From contig JAFAZB010000037.1 in assembly GCA_019240015.1 (NCBI GenBank), positions 1 through 10,086 of the forward strand: a stretch of DNA of 10,086 nucleotides, given 5' to 3'. Under the pieces are notes generated by a model that did no database searches, was not told where the DNA came from, and worked only from the letters and a program-made list of their open reading frames with translations. This DNA is from Solirubrobacterales bacterium (GTDB lineage: Bacteria; Actinomycetota; Thermoleophilia; Solirubrobacterales; Solirubrobacteraceae). The translations under genes were made by a program, and so were the position numbers. Position 1 is the stretch's first letter. Every line of letters starts with the position of its first letter. This document shows, piece after piece, positions 1 through 7,261 of this stretch.

Positions 1-375
1 GAAGTAGGTGAAGTAGAAGACGCTCGGAAAGTCGTGGCCCAGGTCTGGGGTCAGCACCGCCTGTAGCGATGCGGTCAGCGACCAGAAGTAGACGAGCTCG
101 ACCAGCAGCTGGCGCCTGCTCCACAGCGCGAGCACGGTCACCGCCGAGACCGCGTCGGTGAGCTGCAACGGCAGGTTGTACTTGACCGCCCAGGTGCCGA
201 GCAGGATCTCCGCCAGGTACTCGCCGACCCAGCCGCCCAGGACGACCAGGGCTAGCGCGCGCGTGTATATAAGGACCCAGGGGCCCCGACGCCGGCGCGC
301 CGCCCATACCGACGCGCCGCTCGCGACGGCCAGGACGCCCAAAGCTGCGAGGTGCGGGTCGGAGAACTGCCGCAA
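1..375 (-). CDS. YwaF/TIGR02206-family integral membrane protein, 3' end outside window
   Basis: This is a partial multi-pass membrane protein. The first 125 residues are inside the window with no stop before the edge. The frame begins at a TTG (373-375), the only plausible start after the in-frame stop of the upstream gene. It gives MRQFSDPHLAAL, the usual opening of TIGR02206/YwaF proteins. Hydrophobic segments lie at about residues 9-26, 38-59, 72-86 and 91-109. Family-like landmarks are GEYLAE (51-56), the NLPLQLTD segment (67-74) and TPDLGHDFPS (109-118). The function of this family is not established. The gene lies 24 bp after the matB-like stop on the same strand, so it is probably cotranscribed. 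There is no Shine-Dalgarno before the TTG, so the exact start is uncertain. Confidence 0.8.
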   Translation of the reverse strand, partial: MRQFSDPHLAALGVLAVASGASVWAARRRRGPWVLIYTRALALVVLGGWVGEYLAEILLGTWAVKYNLPLQLTDAVSAVTVLALWSRRQLLVELVYFWSLTASLQAVLTPDLGHDFPSVFYFTYF

Positions 376-399
376 GAGCGCCGGTTGACCGGTTGGGCG

Positions 400-1884
400 T
401 CACCGCCGGGCCGCGTCCGCGAGTTGCTCGGCGGACAGGCGCTGCTTCTGGACCTTGCCGAGCTCGTTGCGGGGTAGCTCATCGATCAGGTGTACGACGC
501 GGGGGCGCTTGTGCGGGGCGAGCAGCGAGGCGACATGGTCTGCGAGCTCGCCCTCCTGCACCGTCGCTCCGCTGCGGAGCACCACCCACGCCACGACGCG
601 CTCCCCGAGGTCCGGGTCCTGCTCGCCCGTGACCGCGGCATCCTCGACGCCCGGATGCTCGCGCAGCGCGCCCTCGATCTCTCCCGCGCCGAGCTTGTAA
701 CCGCCGCTCTTGATCAGGTCCGTGGCCCGGCGCCCCACGATCCGGATGTACCCGTCGGCGCTGCGCGTGGCGAGGTCTCCGGTCTGAAACCAGCGATCGC
801 GCGACGCGGCGGCCGTGGCGTCGGGGCGGTTGAGGTATTCCGCAAACAGATTGGGGCCGCGGACCTCGATCTCGCCGATCGTGCGGTCGTCCGAGACCTC
901 GATCGGGTCCCCGGCGTCATCGACGAGCCGCAGCTGCACCCCCGGTAGCGGCGGCCCGACGTAGCCCGGGCGTCGCTCGCCATCGGCCCGCACCGCGGCG
1001 TTCATCAGCGTCTCGGTCATTCCATAGCGCTCCAGCACGCGGCTCCCGCACACGCGCTCGATCCGCTCGTGCTCGGCCGCGGGCAATGGGGCCGAGCCGG
1101 ACACCAGCAAGCGCGCGCGGCTCAGCGCGCGGCCGATCGCCGGATCCTGCTCCGCGGCGTCGGCGAGCCGGCGGTACATGGTCGGCACGCCGAACAGGAC
1201 CGTCGCGTCCTCAGCCAACGCGTCGGCGACCGCCTGGGGCGAGAAACCGCCCAGGTGGCGCGCCGTGCCGCCACGCCGCAGCGGTCCGAGGATCCCGAGC
1301 ACCAGGCCGTGCACGTGGAACAGCGGCAGCGCGTGCGCGACGACGTCCGCCTCGGTCCAATCCCAGGCGTCATAGAGGGCATCGAGGTTCGATGCGATCG
1401 CGCGGCGGGGCAGCACGACCCCCTTCGGCGCGCCGGTGGTCCCCGACGTATAGACGACCAGCGCCGGGGCCTCGCCTCCGGGCTCGGGCGCGGCGGAGAG
1501 GCCCGCGTCGCCGACGAGGTCGAGATCGATGGTCACCCGCCGCGGACCGTCGAGCCCGGCGGGGAGCTTGGCCCCCGGCCCGGTCAGCAGCAGCTCGGGA
1601 CGGCTGTCCTCGAGCACGTGCTCGAGCTCGCGCGCTCCCGACTTCGGATTGATCGGCACGATCGCCACCCCGGCCACGAGTGCTCCGACCACGGCCACGC
1701 AGGTTTCCAGTCGCGGCTGCGCCCAGACGGCGACCCGCCCGGCCCCGCAGTCGCTCAGCACGCCCGCCGCCAGCTCGCCGCTGGCCCGTGCGAGCGTCGC
1801 GTAGTCGATCGAGCGGTCTGGGAAGCGGATCGCGATCCGCTCGCCGTCCGCGCGCGCTAGCGATGGAAACAGTCGCTCGGTCAT
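400..1884 (-). CDS. matB: Malonyl-CoA synthetase (MatB-like acyl-adenylate-forming ligase)
   Basis: The product has 494 residues, the full length for MatB. It would activate malonate (and probably methylmalonate) with ATP and CoA to malonyl-CoA in the cytoplasm, supplying fatty-acid or polyketide extender units. The ANL motifs appear in order: P-loop YTSGTTGAPKG (145-155), LPLFHVHGL (186-194), VPTMYRRL (233-240), ERYGMTE (285-291), TGD (368-370), the hinge block GRRATDLIKSGGYK (384-397) and PRNELGK (471-477), with Lys477 as the likely adenylation lysine. The segments NPKSG, FHVHGLVLGILGPLRRGG and YGMTETLMN match what I recall of Streptomyces MatB, which separates it from general acyl-CoA ligases. 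It starts at ATG 1884 with only a weak purine-rich AGAG upstream. No matA, matC or polyketide synthase gene is in view. Exact diacid preference is inferred. Confidence 0.85.
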   Translation of the reverse strand: MTERLFPSLARADGERIAIRFPDRSIDYATLARASGELAAGVLSDCGAGRVAVWAQPRLETCVAVVGALVAGVAIVPINPKSGARELEHVLEDSRPELLLTGPGAKLPAGLDGPRRVTIDLDLVGDAGLSAAPEPGGEAPALVVYTSGTTGAPKGVVLPRRAIASNLDALYDAWDWTEADVVAHALPLFHVHGLVLGILGPLRRGGTARHLGGFSPQAVADALAEDATVLFGVPTMYRRLADAAEQDPAIGRALSRARLLVSGSAPLPAAEHERIERVCGSRVLERYGMTETLMNAAVRADGERRPGYVGPPLPGVQLRLVDDAGDPIEVSDDRTIGEIEVRGPNLFAEYLNRPDATAAASRDRWFQTGDLATRSADGYIRIVGRRATDLIKSGGYKLGAGEIEGALREHPGVEDAAVTGEQDPDLGERVVAWVVLRSGATVQEGELADHVASLLAPHKRPRVVHLIDELPRNELGKVQKQRLSAEQLADAARR

Positions 1885-1904
1885 CGCTCTGGAGCCCGCG
1901 AGTC

Positions 1905-1910
1905 ACTTTA
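1905..1910 (-). promoter_or_regulatory. Possible -10 element for the matB-like gene
   Basis: On the minus strand TAAAGT fits the TANNNT pattern and lies 20 bp upstream of the ATG at 1884, which would leave a 5' leader of roughly a dozen bases. No convincing -35 is visible 16-18 bp further upstream. A perfect 8-bp palindrome, AACCGGTT, at 1929-1936 in the same 84-bp divergent spacer could be an operator, but it is short. Confidence 0.3.
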
Positions 1911-1956
1911 GACGCCGACGGCGACCGGAACCGGTTAGCGCCACCTCGCACAGGCG

Positions 1957-1962
1957 TAGCAT
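1957..1962 (+). promoter_or_regulatory. Possible -10 element of a leaderless promoter for nfeD
   Basis: TAGCAT is followed by six bases (TTAGAC) and then the ATG at 1969. No Shine-Dalgarno is present between them. This spacing would put the transcription start on or next to the A of the ATG, as in actinobacterial leaderless mRNAs. The -35 region (about 1934-1940) is poor. Confidence 0.4.
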
Positions 1963-1968
1963 TTAGAC

Positions 1969-2442
1969 ATGACCTCGCTCGGCGTGGCGCTGTTGGTGAT
2001 CGGAGCGATCGTCGTCGTGGCCGAGGCGCACGTGCCTTCGCTGGGCGCGCTTGGTGGCCCGGGCGTGTTGGCGCTCGCCGCCGGCGCGGTGCTCGCGGTC
2101 AGCGGGCTCGGCGGCGGCCTGATCCTGGGGATCGTCTCGGCGCTGGTGCTGGCGACGGTCGCCAGCTGCGTGGTCGTGCTGTCGGTGCGCAAGGGCGCCG
2201 CGGTGCGCCGACGTCGGATCCGCACCGGCTCGGAGGGGATCGTCGGCCAACTCGGCGTGGTCCGCAGCTGGAGCGAGCCGACCGGCAACGTGCTCGTGGA
2301 GGGCGCCCTGTGGCGCGCCCGCCGCTCCCCCCACGAGGACGACGGCCCCGAGCTGCACGCCGGCGACCAAGTGGTCGTCGAGCGGCTCAGCGGCCTCACG
2401 CTCGCCGTGCGCCCAGCCGAGGACTGGGAGCTCGTGCGGTGA
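1969..2442 (+). CDS. Short NfeD-like membrane protein with C-terminal OB domain
   Basis: The 157-residue protein has two to three hydrophobic stretches in its N-terminal half (about 4-20, 30-46 and 50-72) and a soluble C-terminal domain. That domain has the NfeD OB-fold signature: GSEGIVGQLGVV (87-98), then PTGNVLVEGALWRARR (104-119) and AGDQVVVERLSGLTLAVRP (131-149). It lacks the ClpP-like serine protease domain of long NfeD proteins, so it is the short NfeD1b type. Such proteins pair with slipins in membrane microdomains and are thought to support their assembly. The stop TGA overlaps the GTG start of the slipin gene (GTGA, 2439-2442), indicating translational coupling. The ATG start has no ribosome binding site but a well-placed -10. 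Confidence 0.85.
   Translation: MTSLGVALLVIGAIVVVAEAHVPSLGALGGPGVLALAAGAVLAVSGLGGGLILGIVSALVLATVASCVVVLSVRKGAAVRRRRIRTGSEGIVGQLGVVRSWSEPTGNVLVEGALWRARRSPHEDDGPELHAGDQVVVERLSGLTLAVRPAEDWELVR
2426..2430 (+). promoter_or_regulatory. Shine-Dalgarno deciding the slipin start
   Basis: GGGAG lies 8 bases before the GTG at 2439, inside the end of nfeD. It supports the GTG overlapping the nfeD stop as the slipin start, in preference to the much longer open frame that extends upstream to 1680. Confidence 0.6.
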
Positions 2443-3356
2443 TCGTCGCGCTGGGCGTGATCCTCGCCGTGCTGGTGATCCTGGCGCTGACCGGCGTGGG
2501 CGCATCGCTGCGGGTGCTCAGAGAGTACGAGCGCGGGGTGGTGTTCAGGCTGGGGCGGCTGATGGAGCAACGCGACCCAGGGCTGATCGTGCTGGTGCCG
2601 ACGATCGACAGGATGGTGCGGATCAGCCTCCGGACGGTCACGCTGACGGTGCCCCCGCAAGAGATCATCACCCGCGACAACGTCCCCGCCCGCGTCACCG
2701 CGGTCGCCTACTACCGGGTGGTCGACCCGAGCCGCGCGGTGACCGAGGTGGAGAGCTTCCACAGCGCGACCCTCCAGATCTCGCAGACGACGCTCCGATC
2801 CGTGCTGGGCGGGGTTGACCTCGACACGCTGCTGTCCGAGCGCGAGCACCTCAACGAGTCGCTTCAGCAGGTGATCGACACGCAGACCGAGCCGTGGGGG
2901 ATCAAGGTGACGATGGTCGAGATCAAGGACGTGGAGATTCCCGAGCGGATGCAGCACGCGATCGCCCGCCAAGCCGAGGCCGAGCGCGAGCGCCGCGCGA
3001 AGATCATCAACGCCGAGGGCGAGTTCCAGGCCGCCGCCAAGCTCGCCGACGCCGCCGACGTGATCGGCAAGAACCCCACCACGCTCCAGCTCCGCTATCT
3101 CCAGACACTGCGGGAGATCGGCGGCACCCAGAACTCGACCGTGGTGTTCCCGATGCCGATCGACCTGGTCGGGCCGGTGCTCGAAGCCGCGCGTCGCGGC
3201 GCCGGAGGCGAGTCCAGCAGCGAGCCGGCGCGCGACGAGCTTCAGCCCGGGGTCCCCCGTGAGCTCGGGGCCGGCGCCGGCGCCAACGAGGCGGACGGCG
3301 CCGCCACTCCGCAGGCGACGCCGGAGCCCTCACCCGCTCCGGGCGGCGATCGCTAA
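2439..3356 (+). CDS. Slipin / stomatin-like SPFH-domain membrane protein
   Basis: The 305-residue protein has an N-terminal membrane anchor (residues 2-22), then REYERGVVFRLGR (28-40), the hallmark opening of stomatin/slipin SPFH domains. The SPFH domain follows (about 25-180), including PPQEIITRDNVPARV (72-86), AYYRVVDP (90-97) and EPWGIKVTMVEIKDVEIP (151-168). A charged helical stretch (AEAERERRAKIINAEGEF, 179-196) is typical of the oligomerising coiled coil. The tail (about 255-305) is low in complexity and rich in Ala, Pro, Gly and Glu. Bacterial slipins form membrane-bound rings or scaffolds with NfeD, encoded immediately upstream here. The last 27 bp overlap the end of the opposing phosphoesterase gene. 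Confidence 0.9.
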   Translation: MIVALGVILAVLVILALTGVGASLRVLREYERGVVFRLGRLMEQRDPGLIVLVPTIDRMVRISLRTVTLTVPPQEIITRDNVPARVTAVAYYRVVDPSRAVTEVESFHSATLQISQTTLRSVLGGVDLDTLLSEREHLNESLQQVIDTQTEPWGIKVTMVEIKDVEIPERMQHAIARQAEAERERRAKIINAEGEFQAAAKLADAADVIGKNPTTLQLRYLQTLREIGGTQNSTVVFPMPIDLVGPVLEAARRGAGGESSSEPARDELQPGVPRELGAGAGANEADGAATPQATPEPSPAPGGDR

Positions 3357-5087
3357 GCCCTCCAGCGCGACCACGCCGCTCAGCACGGTGATCGTCAGCC
3401 GGTGCGCGCCCGGGCGCACCGGCCCCGAGTAGAGCAGCGCCCGCGCGCGCGGCCGAGCGGACCGCAGCGCCAGCTCGCGCGCGTGGCCGTCGAGCGTGAC
3501 CTCGATCCGGCCGCTCTGCGGCCAGCGGTCGCCGATCACGAATACCGCGCCGCCGCGGTATCGCAAGCTGAAGCTGGCCCCCGGCTGCGAGGTCACGATC
3601 GCGTGGCCCTCCCAGGCGTCGCGGACCCGCCGCACGTGCCAGCTCCCGCGGTAACGCCCGCCGCGGACGAGCACGCCAGTCGGGACGACGCAGGTGGCGG
3701 TGGCCCACCCGCTCCGCCGGCCCGCCTGGTCAACCGCCTCAACCCGGAACTGATAACTCGCGCCCGGCGCGCCGCCGAAGGTCAGCGAATCGCGCCCGCT
3801 TTGCGCCGGCAGCGTGCGCCACCGGCCCGCGTGGGCGCCCAGCGTGCGCACCTGGACCGTGAACCCGACCACCGCCGCCCCGCCTGAGGTAGCGCTCCAG
3901 CGGATCGGAATCCTCGGCGTGGGCGCGGCGCTCGACGCGAGCGCCGGCGCGCTGACGTGTGCGACCGGCGGCGATGGCCCGCACGAGCGCGTGAACACGT
4001 CCGCGCCGAACGAGCTCTCACCGGGCAGCGCCGCGTAGCCCAGGTGGGCGAGGCCGAACAGATCCTCGACGCTGCGCAGCATCGAGTAGTGGTTGTAGGG
4101 CGTGGCCGACACCGTGCCGGGGGCGATGCACGGCGAGAGCAGCACCGCCCCGGTGTCGCCGCCGCCGGGCCCCTCGACGCCCGGCTGGGGGCTACCGGGC
4201 CCCGGAATCTCTCCGCAGCACGCGCTCGTGTCGCTGGTGGCGGCCTCGTCGAAGGTGACGATCAGCAGACCGTGCTCCTGGCGGAAGGCGGGGGAGCCGA
4301 CGATCTGCGGAACCCATTGGCGCAGGAACCCGTCCGCCTGGGCGAGGCCCCCCGGTCGCCCATCCTTGCAGGGAGCGTCGTGACCGTCGTCGCACAGGTC
4401 GGGCGTGATGAACACGTAGTTGGGCGTGTCCTGGGCGCTCGCGAGGTCGCGCGACAGCAACCCGAGGTTGACCACGTGGCTGTCGCACAGCGCGGTGTCG
4501 TCGATGATCGAGTGGAAGTACACGAACGGGTTGTGCCGGGTCGCGTACTGGTCCCCGGCGGTGGCGGTCTGGGTGTTGTCCATCGCGTCGATCGCGGGAT
4601 GCGCGCACTCGCCGGGCTCCCGCGCCGGGTCGGCACCCATGCTCTCGTTGTAGTCGCGCCAGGTGAGCCCGGCCGCGGCCAGCTGGTCGGCGATCGTCGA
4701 CGTGCTCGACGGATAGACGCAGCCCGTTCCCTGCACCTGGCCGTAGGAGCCGACCGTGCCGGGCGCCAGCTCGTCGAAGAACTGGCAGTCGGCCTGGTTC
4801 TGGGCGTTGGGAGCCTGGCCGCTGATCATCGCGACGTAGTTGTCGTTGCTCTGATGCCCGATCCCGTAGTAATGCGGCAGGTACGCGCCCTCCGCGCGCA
4901 GCGTGCCCGACAGGTACGGAGCGGGTGAGCCGGCGCCGAACGTGGTCGCGGCTGACTCGTTCTCGAGCACGATCACGAACACGTGGCGGATCGGCGGCAG
5001 CCCCGCTGCCTGCGCGGAGCCGGTCGTCCAGAGCGCGACTGGCGCCAGCACCAGCGACGCCAGCGCCAGCCGCCAGACCCTGCTCAC
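3330..5087 (-). CDS. Secreted phosphoesterase (phospholipase C / acid phosphatase family) with FN3 and beta-sandwich modules
   Basis: The 585-residue exported enzyme has a Sec signal peptide (1-28, ending AQA-AG). Its phosphoesterase domain (PF04185 type, about 30-370) hydrolyses phosphate esters. Visible landmarks are FVIVLENES (37-45, metal-binding Glu/Asn), HQSNDNYVAMISG (78-90, Ser80 the likely nucleophile of an SxxNY motif), ITPDLCDDGHD (227-237), TFDEA (278-282) and PYNHYSMLRSVEDLFG (330-345). A fibronectin III-like domain follows (about 375-470, ending WATATCVVP). Last comes a roughly 110-residue beta-rich module (about 474-585) that resembles C-terminal sandwich modules of other actinobacterial secreted enzymes and may bind wall or surface polymers (inference). 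The GTG start overlaps the stop of the upstream gene (GTGA). The same frame stays open upstream as far as 5975, but that part is antisense-like shadow of the neighbours. The exact substrate is unknown. Confidence 0.85.
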   Translation of the reverse strand: MSRVWRLALASLVLAPVALWTTGSAQAAGLPPIRHVFVIVLENESAATTFGAGSPAPYLSGTLRAEGAYLPHYYGIGHQSNDNYVAMISGQAPNAQNQADCQFFDELAPGTVGSYGQVQGTGCVYPSSTSTIADQLAAAGLTWRDYNESMGADPAREPGECAHPAIDAMDNTQTATAGDQYATRHNPFVYFHSIIDDTALCDSHVVNLGLLSRDLASAQDTPNYVFITPDLCDDGHDAPCKDGRPGGLAQADGFLRQWVPQIVGSPAFRQEHGLLIVTFDEAATSDTSACCGEIPGPGSPQPGVEGPGGGDTGAVLLSPCIAPGTVSATPYNHYSMLRSVEDLFGLAHLGYAALPGESSFGADVFTRSCGPSPPVAHVSAPALASSAAPTPRIPIRWSATSGGAAVVGFTVQVRTLGAHAGRWRTLPAQSGRDSLTFGGAPGASYQFRVEAVDQAGRRSGWATATCVVPTGVLVRGGRYRGSWHVRRVRDAWEGHAIVTSQPGASFSLRYRGGAVFVIGDRWPQSGRIEVTLDGHARELALRSARPRARALLYSGPVRPGAHRLTITVLSGVVALEGLAIAARSG

Positions 5088-5731
5088 AAGGGCACCCCGG
5101 GTCCGCAGGCGCGCAGCGCCGGGCGTCGATCCCCGTTCAGCGCCCGCCGGCGCCTTGCCACCAGCCGTTTGAGCCGGGCGCGCGCCCCGCGACTGCGGGC
5201 GCGGCGCAGCTGCCGCTGAGCCCGGCTCAGCGCAGCCCGGGCGCCATCGTAGCGGGCGGCGGCGACCGTACAGGACACCGAAACGTCGACCACGTTCGTG
5301 GTGTCGTTCGCGAACATCCGCTCGTCGCCCTGCTCCTCGAGAAACGCGCACACGGTCTGGATCCCGTAGGCCGTGGGTCTGCCCGAACCGCGCACGATCG
5401 CCGCGTAGGCCTTGCCGGTGGCGGGCTGCGGCGCCAGCGGCTTGTCGAGCAGCACCGGGCCGGGAGTGGTCGCGAACGTGGCGCCACACTCGGGTGCGAG
5501 CTTGACCCGCATCCTCAGCGGAGCAGTCGCGACGTCGAGCGCGCCGGCGTCCGCGCTGACCGCCACCGCGGTCGCGAGCGGGACGCGCAGACGCGCCACG
5601 GGCGCCACCGTCAGCTCGAGCCGCACCGGCTTGAAGCTGTCGGCGCCCGCCAGCCCGGCCGGCAACACGATCGTCACGGCGAGCACGGCGGCGAGCCATC
5701 GCAGGCCGCGGCCCGCGCTCGCGAGGTTCAC
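5084..5731 (-). CDS. Unrecognised secreted protein with four cysteines
   Basis: I do not recognise this 215-residue protein. An N-terminal signal peptide (about 1-30, AGLAGA-DS) implies export. The mature part up to about residue 155 looks beta-rich and soluble, with Cys82, Cys128 and Cys154. A strongly basic, probably helical stretch follows (about 157-200, rich in Arg, Ala and Leu), then a tail with Cys209. Four cysteines in an exported protein suggest two disulfides. The GTG start overlaps the stop of the upstream phosphoesterase gene (GTGA, 5728-5731), and its own stop overlaps the GTG of the downstream one (5084-5087). It is thus locked between two secreted phosphoesterases. A chaperone, inhibitor, targeting factor or independent surface protein are all possible; none is shown by the sequence. 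Codon use matches the neighbours. Confidence 0.7.
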   Translation of the reverse strand: MNLASAGRGLRWLAAVLAVTIVLPAGLAGADSFKPVRLELTVAPVARLRVPLATAVAVSADAGALDVATAPLRMRVKLAPECGATFATTPGPVLLDKPLAPQPATGKAYAAIVRGSGRPTAYGIQTVCAFLEEQGDERMFANDTTNVVDVSVSCTVAAARYDGARAALSRAQRQLRRARSRGARARLKRLVARRRRALNGDRRPALRACGPGVPL

Positions 5732-7254
5732 GGCTTGAATCCGAGCTTCGACGGGTGGCGGAACATCGTCTCAGCGCTCGCCGGGCGATACCGGAACCCC
5801 AGCCGCTCCAGATAACCGCTCGAGAGCAGCGTCGCGAGATCGTGGGGCTTGGGACGCGTGGCCTGCGGGGTGAGCGCCAAGCTCGGCGGCGGGGAGCCCA
5901 CCAGCGAGCCGGCGTCGAGCCCCGCGCCCCCGGAGCTGATCGGCGTGCTGCCGCTGCATGCGGTCGAGAGCACATGGGCCGGATGGGGGAGCGCCGGCGG
6001 CTGCAGTCGGGGCTTTGACTGAAAGTCGAACGCCGCGGCGATGTTGTTGGCGTACAGGTCGCGCGGGGTCAGCGGCGCTAGCCCGTAGCGGTAGCGGATC
6101 ATCTTCAAGATCGACTCGAAGCCGTAGATCGAATGGTCCACGTGCCCGCGGCGGGCATAAGGCGAGACCACCACGGCGGGGATCCGAAACCCCATCTGGC
6201 CGAAGTCCTCGTCGAGGTTCGAGCTGGCGCGCAGGTCGGGCACCCGCGGCGGCACCACGTGGTCGAAGAAGCCGCCCCACTCGTCGTAGACGATGAACAG
6301 CGCCCCCCGCTTGTACTGGGGAGACTCCATGAACGCGTGCACCACGTCGGCGATGAACGCCTGACCGACCCGTACGTCCCCGTGGGGGTGCTCATCGCCC
6401 GAGGTCCCTTGGTCCTCGCCGTTGAACGACGGGTCCACGAACGACAGCGCGGGCAGCGACCCTGCCGCCGCCTGCTCGTAGTAGGTCTGGACCTGGCTCG
6501 AGCGCTGCAGCCCCGCCTGCCCCCACAGCGCGGACACGGGGATGTCGGTGTAGAAGTAGCGGTTGGAGACGCCGGCGCGCGAGAGCGAGTTGAAGATCGT
6601 CGTGTCGGGAAACCCCGTGCCCGACGGCAGCCCGTTGTCGATCTTGCCGTAGGACTGCGCGGCGTGCATGTACTCGCGATTCGGATACGTCGAGGACAGC
6701 AGCGAGCAGAAGAAGCGATCGAACGCCGTGAACTCCCGCGCCACGTGCGGAGTGAAGGGCAGGTCCTGCTCGGTGTAGTAGCCGATCGAGAACACGTCGC
6801 TCTGCGCCCGCAGGAAGCCGTCCATGCGTCCGCCGTCGAGCTCGGTGCGCCCGCCCTGCCACGAGTGGTCCGGGTCGAGGTAGGCGCAGCCCTGGAAGTC
6901 GGTCCGCAGGCGGTGGGTCGGATAGGTGCGGCCCTGATTGTCGGTGAACCGCAGCCCGGCCTGGCGTCCGTCGGCCCCCGGCAGCCACCCCAGGTAGTGA
7001 TCGAACGAGCGGTTCTCCATCATCAGCACCACGAACGTGTCGATCGGAAGGTTGCGCGGCGACGGGAGCTTGACCTCGCGCTGGCGACGGGCCGCCTCCG
7101 CCACGAGCGTGTCGGGCCCGAGCACCAGCCCCATCCCGGCGGCCAGCCCGGCGCTCACCGCGGTGCGCTGCAGGAACTCACGGCGGCTGTGGTAGGCCTC
7201 GGGCGCGTCGATCTGCAAGCGCTCCGCCTCCAGCGGATCGCGTATGTCGCCCAT
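5728..7254 (-). CDS. Tat-exported phospholipase C-type phosphoesterase
   Basis: The chosen start gives 508 residues; an ATG at 7266 would add four. A twin-arginine signal SRREFLQ (23-29) precedes a hydrophobic stretch, so the folded enzyme is exported by Tat, as known for this PF04185 phospholipase C family. Active-site landmarks are VLMMENRSFDHYLG (76-89), SSTYPNREYM (187-196, Thr189 aligning with the family's Thr/Ser nucleophile), DPSFNGEDQ (274-282), DEHPHGDVRVGQ (287-298), VYDEWGGFFDHV (322-333) and PAVVVSPYARRGHVDHSIYGFESILKMI (359-386, in short). It probably hydrolyses phospholipids or related phosphodiesters outside the cell. The ATG at 7254 is preferred because a TATGAT -10 ends 7 bp before it and overlaps the alternative ATG at 7266. 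It is the first gene of a three-gene overlapping operon. Confidence 0.88.
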   Translation of the reverse strand: MGDIRDPLEAERLQIDAPEAYHSRREFLQRTAVSAGLAAGMGLVLGPDTLVAEAARRQREVKLPSPRNLPIDTFVVLMMENRSFDHYLGWLPGADGRQAGLRFTDNQGRTYPTHRLRTDFQGCAYLDPDHSWQGGRTELDGGRMDGFLRAQSDVFSIGYYTEQDLPFTPHVAREFTAFDRFFCSLLSSTYPNREYMHAAQSYGKIDNGLPSGTGFPDTTIFNSLSRAGVSNRYFYTDIPVSALWGQAGLQRSSQVQTYYEQAAAGSLPALSFVDPSFNGEDQGTSGDEHPHGDVRVGQAFIADVVHAFMESPQYKRGALFIVYDEWGGFFDHVVPPRVPDLRASSNLDEDFGQMGFRIPAVVVSPYARRGHVDHSIYGFESILKMIRYRYGLAPLTPRDLYANNIAAAFDFQSKPRLQPPALPHPAHVLSTACSGSTPISSGGAGLDAGSLVGSPPPSLALTPQATRPKPHDLATLLSSGYLERLGFRYRPASAETMFRHPSKLGFKP

Positions 7255-7261
7255 GCACCGG

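Noticed and set aside
264..274. TATATAAGG motif suggesting an AT-rich promoter
   Set aside because: It lies inside the YwaF-like coding frame, encoding part of VLIYTRA, and no gene follows it on the plus strand.
1069..1860. Plus-strand open frame of 263 codons inside the matB-like gene
   Set aside because: It is antisense to a gene with all adenylate-forming motifs and has no recognisable protein features.
1680..2438. In-frame upstream extension of the slipin gene
   Set aside because: The extension is Arg/Pro/Ala-rich shadow sequence crossing matB, the promoter spacer and nfeD. The GTG at 2439 has a Shine-Dalgarno and gives a normal slipin N-terminus.
5088..5975. In-frame upstream extension of the FN3-containing phosphoesterase, making an 881-residue fusion
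   Set aside because: The added part runs out of frame through the 215-residue gene and the first phosphoesterase gene and is low in complexity. A proper signal peptide begins at the GTG at 5087.
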